Of a DNA stretch of 64,000 bases, positions 34,820 to 46,567 are shown in pieces. How positions within the stretch are numbered: position 1 is the first letter of the stretch; each line of letters begins with the position of its first letter. Under the pieces are notes generated by a model, which made no database searches, was not told the DNA's origin, and saw only the letters and a program-made list of their open reading frames with translations. Source of the DNA: Codonopsis lanceolata (taxonomy: Eukaryota > Streptophyta > Magnoliopsida > Asterales > Campanulaceae); NCBI GenBank assembly GCA_013146195.2, contig CM028382.1, positions 120,603,023-120,667,022 on the forward strand, given 5' to 3'. A program made the position numbers and the translations under genes.

Positions 34820-36889
34820 CTTCGTCCCCATAAAACAATATTTGAGATGCTTTTAAATAGGCTTACAAAACCCTAAAACTTATAAGAAAAGAAATTTAAG
34901 AAACCCTAATTAAATAAGGAAACAAAAACCCTAACTAATAAAAGTTACCTAAGCAATAAAACCCAAAAAATCAAATTAATAAAAACAAGACATAATTCCT
35001 CCAAATCGGACACGTTCACGCTGACTTTCCGAACGTGTGCACATCTATTCGCGTAAGTTACTAGAATTTGTTGCGGTAGATTTCTACTAAGTTAGTAGAA
35101 GTTACTCTTTAATCCTTGAACTTCAAGAATTATCATATTGATCCCCGAAGTTGTAGAACATCTTTTTAAGCCTTCTAACTTACCCTTAAGCTTCTAAACA
35201 TGAAATGAGAATCCCTCTAGTTATTGAATACTATTCCGAACACCTATGATCACTTCAAAGAGTTTGAACACTCTACCCGTTCCTATACCTCTCTGTTTCC
35301 TTACCTTCATATTCGGGAAAGCAGGAGAGAAACCGCATGGTTTGTACGTGTGTTTGGGTTTCAAGATTTTCAATCGAGAATAATTGACTTAACGCCGTAG
35401 AAGCTTCGGGTTTGTTTGGAGAATTGTTATGGAAGGTATTTAGCATGTTTTTATCGGTGGATATTGTCTCATTTTGAGGTAAGGGAGACTATATACAATC
35501 GATTCTCGTGTCGGCTTGATATAACGTGATCGTCTTTTAAATATTCATGTCTGGCTCGTACTCTTTATTATTGAAATGTGTCTATTGTTATTGGTAAACA
35601 TTTTATATTTATATGACTTTGAAATAATTCCATGTTAATAATTTCATGAAATTTTTGTTTTTAACCATTTGGATGGGTAATTGCTATTTGAAATGATTTG
35701 GTGATACTCATCAGTGGAATGATTAGAACAATCTGGAATTGTTATTGGGACTCAGGGTATTGAGTGCCTGTGTGAGTTGTGCCGAACATTTCACCACTGG
35801 TCATAAACCCGATTGATACACTGAATTATAACTTGTGATAAGTTTTTATTTGAATAACATTTTGTATCATTTTTGGGGTAATAATTTATGGTCCATATTT
35901 TTATCTTCATGGACTTGGTATTTGAATCATAAGTCTTATTCTATTCTGTGGTGCTGTATATCCCCTTTCTTATTGAACTACAAGCTCACCCCCTACAGTT
36001 TCAGGTTTTATAGTTGAGATTTGACCGAGATTGGGGTAGCATCTGTGTGCTCGGAGTTTTTATTGGAGTGCTCTGTTTTGAAATAAAACATTTATATATT
36101 AATTTTTGAATATTGTTAACATTTTAACAAAAATACGGTTGTATAAATTCTTTACTTTGAAGAAATAGTATCTATTTCTTTCTGCACAATGAGTTACATG
36201 TTTTTAATTTGAGTTGTTTTTGGATTGAATTATTGGAACACCTGATGGACCGGGTCTCATTTGGACTCAGGATCGGAGTCGTCACATTTAGGGCAGAATG
36301 GAGGGAGTAATTAATAAGTTCCAAACAAATATTATGTATGCAATTTGGGATACATTTTGTGTGCGTGTGTACATTAGATGTTGTTCTATTCCAAAACTTA
36401 CTAGACGAATGCTATCAAATAGAATACGTTTTAAGAATTTGAATTTGAGAGATTTTTGGATTTTAAAGATCTTTGGATTAATTGCGGGCTGATACACTTT
36501 CTGGAAATTGTAACCGCTCCACTACCCTCTTTGTTAATACCGCCTAAGTCCACTTATATATATATTTTTCCAATGTTGACTGTCTTCTTCACATTCGGCT
36601 GAGCCTCATCACTTTCTTTCTCACATGCCTAGACGAAAATACCATTAAAACGCCACTCTTCTCTAACTTTCCTCTCACTCTCTCTCTCTCACACACTCTC
36701 TCTTTCCCTCACCTTGACCTATTTCCAATGAAAGTATGAAGTTATCTTTTGCCCCTTTTGATTCCAGTGCCTTCATTAATTTGCTTCTACCCCTTTGATT
36801 CCAGTGCATCATTGTTCAACTTCCCACTCAAAACAAAAAGTAATTCAACTTCACATTTCCCTTGCATTCATATAACCAAAAGTCATCGT
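34820..36889. other. Intergenic with LTR-like and Stowaway-like debris
   Basis: On the minus strand a TGTGACGACTCC terminus is visible ending at 36286, directly next to a GGAGGGAGTA Stowaway-like end (36300-36309). This suggests an LTR fragment inserted in a decayed MITE; the other boundaries are not visible. A CT/CA-rich simple stretch lies at 36665-36715. No gene recognised. Confidence 0.4.
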
Positions 36890-37282
36890 TTCTTACAATT
36901 CTACCTTAGTGTTTTAAGTAGTCATTCTTTTTTTCCAATTCTACCTCGGTGTTACTTAATTAGGTATCTTTTCTTCCAATTATGCTTTGTTGTTATTTAA
37001 CTAGGCATCGTTTGTTTAATATGGTGACAGACTTTAATTTCCAATCCTGCCTCGGTGTTAATTAATTATGCGTCATTTTGTTCAATATGGTGGCATACTT
37101 CAATTTATTTTTTGTATCGTGGTATATAAATAATTAGACATCTTTTTTTTTTCAAATCCTACCTCGGTGTTACTTAATTAGGCATCATTTCTTCCAATCA
37201 TGCTTCGGTGTTACTTAATTAGGCGTTGTTTCTTTCAATCATGCCTCGGTGCTACTTAATTAAGCGTCGTTTCTTCCAATCC
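36890..37282 (+). repeat. 41-bp minisatellite, left part
   Basis: Degenerate tandem units CCTCGGTGTTACTTAATTAG...CATCGTTTCTTCCAATC; the period is 41 bp in the best-preserved part (37160-37282). The array is cut by element D and resumes at 53261. Confidence 0.85.
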
Positions 37283-37592
37283 TGTTAAAGCTACCAAAGT
37301 TTTACAAGAGATTAATGAAGATAATCAGCCAGCAAGTTAAAAGGGGCTGTGTGTAAATCATTATTTCTGCCTATCCTATTTGTCAGGGGTGTCGAGTGTC
37401 ATATTTTAGAAGTTAGGCAGTTATGTTGTTAGCATTCAGTTAGTTTGTTATTCTATTCTTCTGTATATATATTGATGGTTGTGTATGGAAACAACTCAAC
37501 TTACAATGAAATAAAAATTTCTTTTCTTCCTTTTTTTTTTGTTCGATTCTTCAAGATTATATAAGAACAATTATGAAGTTCAGATTCTAACA
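37283..37592 (+). repeat. 5' LTR of element D
   Basis: 310 bp. A TATA-like CTGTATATATATTG lies near 37461-37474, and an AATAAA-like signal (GAAATAAAAA) near 37508. Confidence 0.93.
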
Positions 37593-37604
37593 TGGTATCA
37601 GAGC
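37593..37604 (+). other. Primer binding site of element D
   Basis: TGGTATCAGAGC immediately after the 5' LTR, tRNA-Met type. Confidence 0.9.
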
Positions 37605-37756
37605 CAATGTGCTTCCTTACATTCAACATCATTGCAGCCTCTTAATCATCATTCTTTGATCCAGAAGTTGGTGTCATCTTTTCCATCTTCAGGTTATGTT
37701 CTCTTCTTGTTATCTGTATTGAATCTCTTTCATATGTTTCCTTCTTTCATCTCACC

Positions 37757-38013
37757 ATGACTGAACCAAACCCTACTGTCAAAGATCTGTCCAAGAATAC
37801 TCAAGAATCTAGCAACCAAGTAAACGAATTCTATGATTTTTCAGAAACCACTTTTCAACTACCCCCCAGTCATCCCCTTTATCTCCATCCTCATGATCAT
37901 CCAGGCATGAATTTGGTTTCTGAACTTCTCAATGATAACAATTTTACTCAGTGGAAATTGGCCATTACAATTGCTCTTTCTGCGAAGAATAAACTTGGCA
38001 TGATTAATGGGAC
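37757..38013 (+). pseudogene. gag N-terminal part of element D
   Basis: From the ATG at 37757 the frame encodes an acidic leader, then HPLYLHPHDHPGMN and LSAKNKLGMINGT, the N-terminal signature shared with A. Element E interrupts it at 38014 and the same protein continues at 48691. The first ATG after the primer site fits the start used in A. Confidence 0.9.
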
Positions 38014-38049
38014 TGAAAGAACGTGATTGTACGGATTCTCAATAGATGT

Positions 38050-38101
38050 CAATGTGAATACCAATGTTGCTGTGATTGTAGCAACAATGGCAGACACAAT
38101 G
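38050..38101. repeat. Palindromic module, LTR copy 1 of type a
   Basis: Two 22-nt arms (38050-38071, 38080-38101) around an 8-nt loop; 17 of 22 positions pair. It begins CAATGTGAATACCAATG and ends CAATGGCAGACACAATG. Identical in the other LTR. Confidence 0.85.
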
Positions 38102-38431
38102 AAATCAGTAAATAATTGCAAAAACAGTAGCAGCGGAAGATGTATAAAACACAGCTTTCAAACACAGATTTGTAAACAGGTTTTAACCAAAAATAATCTA
38201 CAAGTTTAATACTTGTAGACCAAGCCTCAAGGCCACAAAAACTTTATTAAAAACAATAATGTTTTACAATGAATAGCTTAGTCAAATCATTAGCAAAAAT
38301 TCTTACAAGATAAAGTATCTTGGAGAACCAAAAATCCCACATAAACAATTATACCAAATGTGGGAAGAAAACAGATTCAACTTCCTTAAACAGAATCAGG
38401 AAGAATAAAAAAGAAACAGTTTTCCAGAATT

Positions 38432-38471
38432 CAATGTAGTTGCTGATGTTGTAACATCAGAAGCTACAATC
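38432..38471. repeat. Palindromic module, LTR copy 1 of type b
   Basis: 19-nt arms (CAATGTAGTTGCTGATGTT and AACATCAGAAGCTACAATC) with a GT loop; 15 of 19 positions pair. Lies in the segment where the two LTRs differ most. Confidence 0.8.
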
Positions 38472-38930
38472 GGCTGCTGCAAAAAAAAAAAAAAAACTGC
38501 TTCAGAACTTCAGCGATATTGCTCTCAGCTTATGCCTATTTCTCTTCTCTCTCGAGCTCTGCCTTGCACGAATTCCAGCCTCCATAATATATAGGCAGCA
38601 TCACCTATAAACACACGACACAAGACACAATCCTACTAGGAAAGGGATTAGCCATGAAAGGAAACAAATCAACACCTTTCCAATCTCATAAGATATTCTT
38701 ACCAAACATAATCAAATTCTGGATTCTTGGAATATCTAAGTTGCATGGCAAGATTTAGTTACCAAATTTGTATGCCCGAAATCTTTTGAAAGATTTTTCT
38801 ACCTAAAATAAACTAAACCTAATCTAACACAAAATTCTTCATCCTAACTATTAACTAATTTAAAAAATCATTCTTTGACCAAGAAAGGTGAAAACAAGAT
38901 AAAATAGGCCTTGCCTATTTTACCCTTACA

Positions 38931-38942
38931 ATCACCCCATTT
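38931..38942 (-). other. Polypurine tract of element E
   Basis: On the minus strand AAATGGGGTGAT stands just before the 3' LTR. Confidence 0.75.
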
Positions 38943-40386
38943 GTTGAGCATTTCTGGTCAAATCCTGAACAAGTGTTACAAACATCAATATTCAAGGATG
39001 TCTTGCAAAGAATTAGAAGTGACAAACACCCCCTAAACATGATATCAAAATCAACCAGATATAACAACCATAAGTATTGTTTATAACTACTGATCACAAA
39101 CCAAAAAACCAATCCAGAACAAACAACATCACAAGTCTTCAAAGACATAGAGTGACAATCATAAAAAAAAAATATTCAGAACAACCACCATTACAGATTA
39201 CAAAATTAGATTTGCTGAGCTTCAGAATCAGCTTCAGCAGCTGCAGCATCATGACCACTTGAATCAGGAACAGTAGGAACAACTTCAGGAGTAGAAACAG
39301 ATTCAGGAACACTTGCAGTTGCAGCTTCACCCCCTATTTGACCAGAATGAAGATCTAGCCAAGTTGTGTACTAGGCAGCTAAAGAGGTGAGTAGAGTAGA
39401 CTGGGCAGTGAGAATAGCCAACTGAGACTTAACCATTTGCAGCTGTTCTTTAACAAAAGCAACAGAGATTGGGGCTGTTGGATGTGTAGAGATGGTAGAT
39501 GTTGCAACATTTGATGAAACAATGGGGGGAATTTGTACTGAAGGAGAGGCTGTTTGGTGTGATGTGCCAGGAACAGAAGAAACAGGGACAAATGGAGAAA
39601 GAAGAGGCAAGTTAACCACTCTATCACCTCTTAGTAATTTGGCAGAAAAATAAAGAGGTTCAAGACGAGGTGACAATCTTGTGGAAGGTAAAGGGGAGTA
39701 GCCCTGAGACACAAGGATCCTATAAATCAGTGAGGGAAAAATCAAAGACCGTTTGTCCCCTCCAGTTTCAGCCATTGATGAAATTTTTCGAAAAGCATAA
39801 TAGCCAAAGTCAAACAGAGCCTTAGTTCCAATAACATAAAAAACCTTAGCATGTTCTTCTGTAATTACATTGGAATTTGTTGAGGGGGACCAATTTGCAC
39901 AACAAACTTTATGAAGAAAGGCATAGAGTGAGGAGAGTTGAGAGGTACCAAGAGAATTTCCTTTACCAGGCCATTTAGATAACTTGCCACTAGTCATTTC
40001 AAAAACACAAGTGTCCAAGTCAAGGTTAAATTCAAACGGGCCAGAAGCTGGTGTGTGAAGGATAGTGTTTATGATTGAGGGTGAAAATTTATACCACTTC
40101 CCTCTCACAAAAACTTTCTCAAAACTAGCATCAGAGGGGTCACAGATTCTTTTCTCAATGTTAGCATAAAATTCATAGATCAATTCCCTAAAATAAGGTG
40201 CGGCTAACGAAATAGTGTCAAGGAGGCCTCTATCAGTGAAAAAAGATGTGAGATTATATGTTTCCAAAACAGAGGACAAAACATTTCTTTCATCTATAAT
40301 ATTCTTAGAAATATTATACCTAACAGAAGCAGGTTTGGAGATAAACTTTGTAGAGAAAGGTGTACCCAATGATTTCAAGCGTTTGG

Positions 40387-40410
40387 ATGTTGCAGCATTG
40401 GGTGCAACAT
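40387..40410. repeat. Palindromic module in the env-like gene of E
   Basis: Perfect 8-nt arms ATGTTGCA and TGCAACAT around GCATTGGG. Encodes part of the NVAPNAATS motif on the minus strand. Confidence 0.75.
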
Positions 40411-41160
40411 TGGAGCCAGCAAGTCTGCTTCTTGTAAAACGGACAGGGATTTCTTCTGAGTCTTCGCTGTCTTCAGGAGATCCCTCTTTGCCCTCGAAGT
40501 CCTTGTCAGAACTGTCATCAAATTCTGATGAACTAGGCTGGCTGGGCAAAACTTCTGGCTGAGGCTTTTGAGATGGACCAGATGGTGAAGAAGACACCTT
40601 CTTCAGTTTGACTAGATTCTCAGCCATAGCATTATCTTCATCAGAAACAGTAATATCATCGCTAGAGGGAGAACTTACTTCAACAGCCGGGGTTTGTCTT
40701 GGTTGAGGAGATGAATCTGCCGGGAATACAATGTGAGGCGAAGGAATAGGATAGTCATCATCCTGAATGTCAGCCTGGACTGGAGTAGTTTTAGGAGATG
40801 CCGGTGGAGATGATGGCTCTTGAACACAAGGAGTTGAGCCAGCCGGAGGAACAAAGTCGTCATCGTCTGGGTCGCTTGCAATTTCTACCGATTCCTTAAA
40901 AATTCCTTTCTCAACCTTGTTTTTCTTGGCCGCATGAACATCCGATACACTTGGATTTTCATAATTTGCTGGAATTCCGCGTTGCCTCTTTGATCGACGT
41001 GTGCTAGGGTTACCAATTTTAGGTAACCCAGATAAATCTCCTGGATTATCTACATCAATCGCATTCCCTTTTTCGCCTGGAAGAATCATTGTCAAAGGTT
41101 CGGGAAAGGATTGAACAACTACCATAGCTGTGGTTGGATTTTCCGGTGATGAAAGAGGGC

Positions 41161-41190
41161 TGATTGTAGCTTCATTTGTTGCTACATCAG
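41161..41190. repeat. Palindromic module at the N-terminus of the env-like gene of E
   Basis: TGATTGTAGC...GCTACATCA, nine paired bases with one bulge; resembles the type b LTR module. Confidence 0.65.
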
Positions 41191-41239
41191 CTGGTGAATC
41201 AGTTCTTGGGGATTTAGGATTTAACGAAGAGGAGGCCAT

Positions 41240-42549
41240 TGGAGGATGCTTAGATGGAGAATGAATGAGATGGAAAGAGAAACTGAATTTGGAAGATGAG
41301 AGAAAGCTGAGTTTGATCGCCGGAATATGAGAGAGATTGCCTTTGAGCTGTGACCTATTTCTCTGCAAAATTAACACTAATATGTCCACTAATTGTAATT
41401 AGCCATTGAGACATTAATGTGAGGAGATGAGAAGACCCAAAAAAACTGAAAATCAAATTTCAAAAATATGGATAAAAAATCAAATGCTGACTGCCAATAG
41501 AAATATGACAAAAATCTGCTGTTATGATCATGAGAAAAATGTGGGGGATTTAATGAAATAAACCAACAACTGAAATCTGATTTCAAAAATTTAAAATGTG
41601 CAAAAATTGATCAAGTATTTTAAGAATACACAAATAATACTTAACCAAGATTGTAATCACACAAGTTTGTCACACACAGACTATAATACCAATTCAGGCC
41701 CTCATGAAGAACACAACAGATTTAACAGCCACATAAAATATTGACTTTGTGAACATTGAAGCAAACATGCACCAAATAGAAGGACAGAAACTTAGGAGGC
41801 TGATATTTAACAACTATATGACCTAGAAAACATGCCTAAAGTATGCAGAAGAAATAACCAAAGGAAAGAATGCAAACACACACATGTGATAAGTCTAGAT
41901 CATCTGAATGTAGTTTCCAATGTTGCTGCATTGGGAAACACATTCATCAAAATTGTGATTTTATGTCCAAATTCTCATTTTTCCTTCACCAAATTAACAC
42001 AAATACTCCCATAATCACAATAGGTACTTTATTTCCCTACGAAAATAGTTTTACTTTATTTCAAGCTAATTCAGCAAACACCACTAGGAACCTTTCACAC
42101 TATTTACCAAGGGTAGCAACTTAACTTAATGATCAATCCATGAAATCTGAGGATTCATAGTCTCAAAAGAAAGATGTCACAACCTTGTTCATAGGTAGCT
42201 CTTTTCCGTTAGGTAGCTTTCACACTTTGTCAATTAAAAGGAGTCAATTTAGTCAAGATCAACCCATGCAAGTCTAGACTTCATAGTACATTGACAAATT
42301 GCAGCATCCTAAAAATTTCAAAAGGTAGCTCTTTCCTTTGTGGTTTAAAAGAAAATTTTCAATTCCAGTACAACTTCATTGGGAGATGGTGAGAAGAATT
42401 TGAGCAATAAGATCACAATACATTTTGAATGTATCACCAAGACAATCAAACAAGGTACTAAAACATACAAATTGAAAGTAGTGTGCCCCCCTAAAAACCA
42501 TGCAATATGCCTAAATTTTTTTTAAAATTTAAAATAAACAAGTGAGGGA
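41240..42549 (-). other. Pol-env spacer of element E
   Basis: Non-coding on both strands apart from short frames. It holds a strong palindromic module (41906-41945). Pyrimidine-rich sequence just upstream of the env-like ATG (minus strand) could be leader; no clear TATA box was identified. Confidence 0.5.
41906..41945. repeat. Palindromic module in the pol-env spacer of E
   Basis: 17-nt arms GAATGTAGTTTCCAATG and CATTGGGAAACACATTC with loop TTGCTG; 14 of 17 pair without gaps. This is the clearest non-coding copy. Confidence 0.88.
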
Positions 42550-44178
42550 TTACATGGCACACATACCGAGAGATTTTCTAAGATTTATGAATCTCTCAAA
42601 ATCTAGACTCTTAGTAAAAATATCAGCCAATTGGTGTCTTATATCTATGTGCTTTGTTCTTGAGTGTTGAACATGATTTTTACCTATGCTTATCACACTT
42701 GTATTGTCACAATACATGGTTAAAATGTTACTGTGAAAACCATAATCTTTGATCATTTGTTTCATCCACAAAAGTTGTGTACATCTACTACCAGCAGCTA
42801 TATACTCAAATTCAGCTGTTGATAGGGCTACACAATTTTGTTTCTTGCTAAACCATGAAATCAGATTATTTCCTAGATAAAAACATCCACCAGATGTACT
42901 TCTAATCAACACTGCCAGCCCAGTCAGCATCACTAAATCCAACAAGATTGGTGTCCGTGTGTTTAGTATACCACAAACCCATGCCAAAGGTTTCACCAAC
43001 ATATCGAATTATTCTTTTTACTGCTTTCAAGTGAGAAACTTTGGGGTTTGCTTGATACCTAGCACACAAACACACACTGTATATGATATCCGGGACGGGT
43101 TAAATACAGACTTCCAATCATACTTCTATATAAGGTAGGGTCAACACTTTCAGATTTTTCATCTTTATTAAGTTTATTGGATGTACCCATAGGGGTTTTC
43201 TTATGTTTTCCATTCTCAAGATCGAATTTCTTCACCAAGTTAAGAGCATACTTGGCTTGAGATATGAACATCCCTTCATGTGATTGTTTAATCTGTATTC
43301 CTAAAAAGTAGGTCAACTCTCCTACCATGCTCATCTCAAATGTGGAAGTCATGCAATTAACAAACTCTTTTTCCAAGGATTTGGAGGTGGATCCAAACAC
43401 AATATCATCAACATAGATTTGAGCAATCAAAATGTGTTTATCTTGGTTTTGAATAAACAGTGTTTTATCCACCTCTCCCCTTCTAAACCCACTTTGTAAA
43501 AGGTGATCTGTAAGCCTACCATACCAAGCTCTAGGAGCTTGTTTGAGGCCATACAAAGCCTTTTTCAATTTAAACACATGATTGGGTTTATGGGGGTCCT
43601 CAAACCCTTTAGGTTGTTCAACGAAAACTTCTTCTTCAAGAATGCCATTTAAGAATGCACTCTTCACATCCATTTGTTGAAGAGTTATGTCAAGAAAACA
43701 TGCAATGGCAAGAAGCGCGAATGGACTCAATGCGGCTCTGAGCAAAGGTTTCATCAAAGTCCACCCCCTCAACCTGTGTATACCCTTGAGCCACAAGCCT
43801 AGCTTTATTTCTTATTATTTCTCCCACTTCATTTGTTTTGTTTTTGAAAATCCATTTTGTTCCAATAACATTTATTGAAGTGGGTCTGGGAACTAGATAC
43901 CAAACATCATTTTTTGTGAATTGATCTAGTTCCTCTTGCATGGCATTTATCCAACTTTCATCCTTGAGAGCCTCTTGCACATTTTTAGGTTCAATAGTGG
44001 AAACAAAACATGAAGCATGTATTTCATCAAATTCAAGTGTGGACATGCATGCAAGTTTCTTGTAATCCACTTTACCTTTCCTCCTTGTTGACACACCATC
44101 CTGTACGTTACCTATAATTTGAGTGAGAGGATGGTTCTTCTGGATCTTGCTTGTGATATCAATTTCTTGTTCAATCAA
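42550..44178 (-). pseudogene. Reverse transcriptase and RNase H part of pol, element E
   Basis: Minus-strand coding with frame changes near 43790-43800, 43690 and 43060-43000. RT motifs: TKWIFKNKTNEVG, RLVAQGYTQVEGVDFDETF, MDVKSAFLNGIL, ALYGLKQAPRAWY and an intact IYVDDIVFGST. RNase H motifs: STAEFEYIAAGS, YCDNTSVIS, RTKHIDIRHQLADIF; the last compresses two normally separated segments, so a short deletion is likely. Ends at about 42550 with the usual C-terminal SLGM. Non-functional because of the indels. Confidence 0.9.
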
Positions 44179-45811
44179 CTGGGTATTGTTTTCTGATTTG
44201 AATCATTACGAACTTCATCTTCGCTTCTTGGTTCAATGTGTCTTCCGATGTAGCTGCATTCGGAAGCACATTGGGTGACACATCCTGAATTTCTTCACCT
44301 GAACTGCCTGAATCTGTTGTACTTTTCTGACTATTTGCTGGATTGCTGGATTCAGCTTCTGTTTCTGGTTCAAAATCTCCAAAATCTAAGATCCCTGAAA
44401 CATCTTCTTCAGAAGTTTTGTGACCAAGATCGGTTAGATCATCAAAAACAATGTTCATGGATTCCATAATAGTCTTTGTTCGTAGATTAAAAACTCTGTA
44501 AGCCCGACTATTTGTAGAGTATCCCATGAAGACACACTTATCACTCTTAGAATCAAATTTGGAAAGTTGGTCTCTATCATTGAGAAGGTAGCATACGCAA
44601 CCAAACACATGAAAGTATTTCAAGGTTGGTTTCTTTCCAAGAAAAATTTCGTAAGGAGTCATTGTGCTACCTGGTCTTAAGAAGACCCGATTTCCAATGT
44701 GACAAGCAGTATTTAAGGCTTCATCCCAAAAACGTTTAGCCAAATTTTTTGAGGTTAGCATTACCCTTGCCATTTCTTGCAATGTTCTATTCTTCCTTTC
44801 CGCCACTCCATTTTGTTGTGGAGTTTTGGGAGCAGAGAATTCATGTGAAATTCCATTGGAGGCACAATAATTAGAAAAGGATGAGTTTTCATATTCCGTG
44901 CCATGATCTGATCTAATTCTAGCAAGCTTTAGATCATACAAGTTCATCACACGGGTGTACCAAATTTTGAATGCCTCAAACGTTTCAGACTTCTCTCTCA
45001 AAAATATCACCCAAGTGTATCTAGAGAAGTCATCCACACAAACAAAGGTATATTTTTTCCTACCTAGACTCTCTACCTCAATGGGACCCATAAGGTCAGT
45101 GTGAATCATCTCTAAGCATCTAGATGAGGTGCATTGTGTTATGGGAAGATGTGAAGCCTTGGTTTGTTTACCTTTTTGGCAGGGACCACATACCTTTGAA
45201 TAATTCTTTTCCAAATTTGGTAATCCTTTAACAACATCATGTTTCACAAGCTCATGGAGCTTACGAAAACTCATGTGACCAAGTTTCTGATGCCAAAGGT
45301 CTGTAACATCAAAACTTGCCTTTTGACATGATTGGTTATTGGTGAACATGTAACAATTATCAGATGATCTTGTACCTGTCAGAAGACACTTGTTAGTATG
45401 ATCAAAAACTTCACAAGAATTTTTGTCAAATCTTACCTGAAGATCATCATCACACAACTGACTTATACTGATCAAGTTTGTCTTAAGTCCTTCCACATGG
45501 TAAACATTCGTGAGATTCGGAAGGCCTTCTACATTCAATGTTCCTTTCCCAACTATTTTCCCTTTGGCACCACCACCATAGGTGACTGACCCACCATTGA
45601 TATTCACATAATCTTTCAAATTTTCCACTGAACCTGTCATATGTCTAGAACACCCACTATCAAAATACCAAGATCCAGCAACATGAGATTTTAATGAAGT
45701 GAAAGTAACATTGCACACTTCATCATGTGACATTGTAGCACCAGGACATATATCAAACGGCTCACAATATTTGGCTTTACACTTATCATCACAAGTTTTG
45801 GGAACCCACAT
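44171..45811 (-). pseudogene. Protease and integrase part of pol, element E
   Basis: One open frame of 546 codons. Protease WYFDSGCSRHMTG, GAG-pre-integrase LWHQKLGHMSF...CGPCQKGK, integrase with MIHTDLMGP, IRSDHGTEY (Asn to His in the usual SDNGTE) and GVAERKNR, then the CVFMGYSTNSRAYRVFN segment. After integrase an Asp/Glu/Ser-rich linker contains a palindromic module that encodes NVLPNAATSEDT. The frame leaves pol phase near 44175. Confidence 0.92.
44234..44273. repeat. Palindromic module in the integrase-RT linker of E
   Basis: CAATGTGTCTTCCGATG and CATTCGGAAGCACATTG with loop TAGCTG; all 16 aligned bases pair if one single-base bulge is allowed on each arm. It reads in frame on the minus strand. 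Confidence 0.88.
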
Positions 45812-45877
45812 TTGTTTAACAGTTTTGGGTTGGTAGTTTTGAACAAAAATTTTCTGATTTGTCTTCGGATGAGGCTT

Positions 45878-45921
45878 CCAATGTATTTGCCCAATGTTCT
45901 TTGCATTGGCTGGCGCATTGG
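45878..45921. repeat. Palindromic module in gag C-terminus of E
   Basis: CCAATGTATTTGCCCAATG, loop TTCTTTG, CATTGGCTGGCGCATTGG. Arms pair mainly at the CCAATG ends and the inner CCAATG/CATTGG. Confidence 0.8.
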
Positions 45922-46515
45922 CTGCTTCATACGATTCTGCCTCTGAGTTTTTCCAAAGAAGGCTTGCCTTATTTCATCCTCATACATAGCCTTTTTCAGA
46001 AAACAAAAGGGTTGTATGTGACCAGGCTTATGACAGAAGTGACAAACAAAATTTTTCTTTCTTACTCTCGGTTTTTCACAGAAAACAGTTTCATCAAAAC
46101 TTTTATCAGTCTGTTTAGTTCCAGATGTTCCTTCTCCTTCTCTCACAAATACCTTAGGGACAAAACCAATACCTGATCTGGATGTGCTGCCTGAATTCAG
46201 CATTTCATCCATTTTTTGTTTGCTTGAATTCCATTTGGTAATGGTTTCCTTTGCTTGAGCAAGCTGCTCCTTCAACTGTTCGATCTCAACATCCTTTCTG
46301 CTTAGCACACTTTCCAGCCTTACTATGCATTCTTTTTGATCCTCATTTGCCTTTTTTAACAACTCATTTGCCTTACCAAGTAGTGTAACTTGGTGAGCTC
46401 TTTTCTCCCAATCCTTGTACAACTCCTTGTACCCTTCCAGCAGGTCTGACTCAGTGTCTCCACCATCTTCTGCAATTGTGGAATTAAAACAAAAGAATTC
46501 GTCACTGTTTTGGCT

Positions 46516-46567
46516 CAATGTATCTCCCAATGTGACTCATGATGTAGCAGCATTGGGTGACACATTG
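46516..46567. repeat. Palindromic module in gag linker of E
   Basis: 17-nt arms CAATGTATCTCCCAATG and CATTGGGTGACACATTG (15 of 17 pair) around an 18-nt loop. Encodes NVSPNAATS on the minus strand. Confidence 0.87.

Larger units (their letters stand above)
38014..38930 (-). repeat. 3' LTR of element E
   Basis: 917 bp; on the plus strand TGAAAGAACG...TACCCTTACA. Nearly identical to 47784-48685 except for a cluster of indels around 38405-38515. Confidence 0.93.
39206..41239 (-). pseudogene. Env-like (post-pol) gene of element E
   Basis: The likely start is the ATG at 41239 (Met-Ala-Ser-Ser-Ser-Leu-Asn); the frame is open further upstream, but that part reads like leader. About 330 residues of Ser/Pro/Asp/Glu-rich low complexity are followed by a globular domain (FFTDRGLLDTISLAAPYFRE, FVRGKWYKFSPSIINTIL, FYVIGTKALFDFGYYAFRKI) resembling the putative plant transposon protein domain of SIRE-type third ORFs. 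A TAG at 39371-39373 interrupts the frame, which stays open and Ala/Ser/Pro-rich to a TAA at 39206. No signal peptide or membrane helix was seen. Three palindromic modules lie inside its low-complexity parts. Confidence 0.75.

Noticed and set aside
36749..37000. A small host gene behind a CT-rich leader
   Set aside because: The peptide is low-complexity Phe/Ser/Leu and overlaps the minisatellite. No splice or domain evidence.
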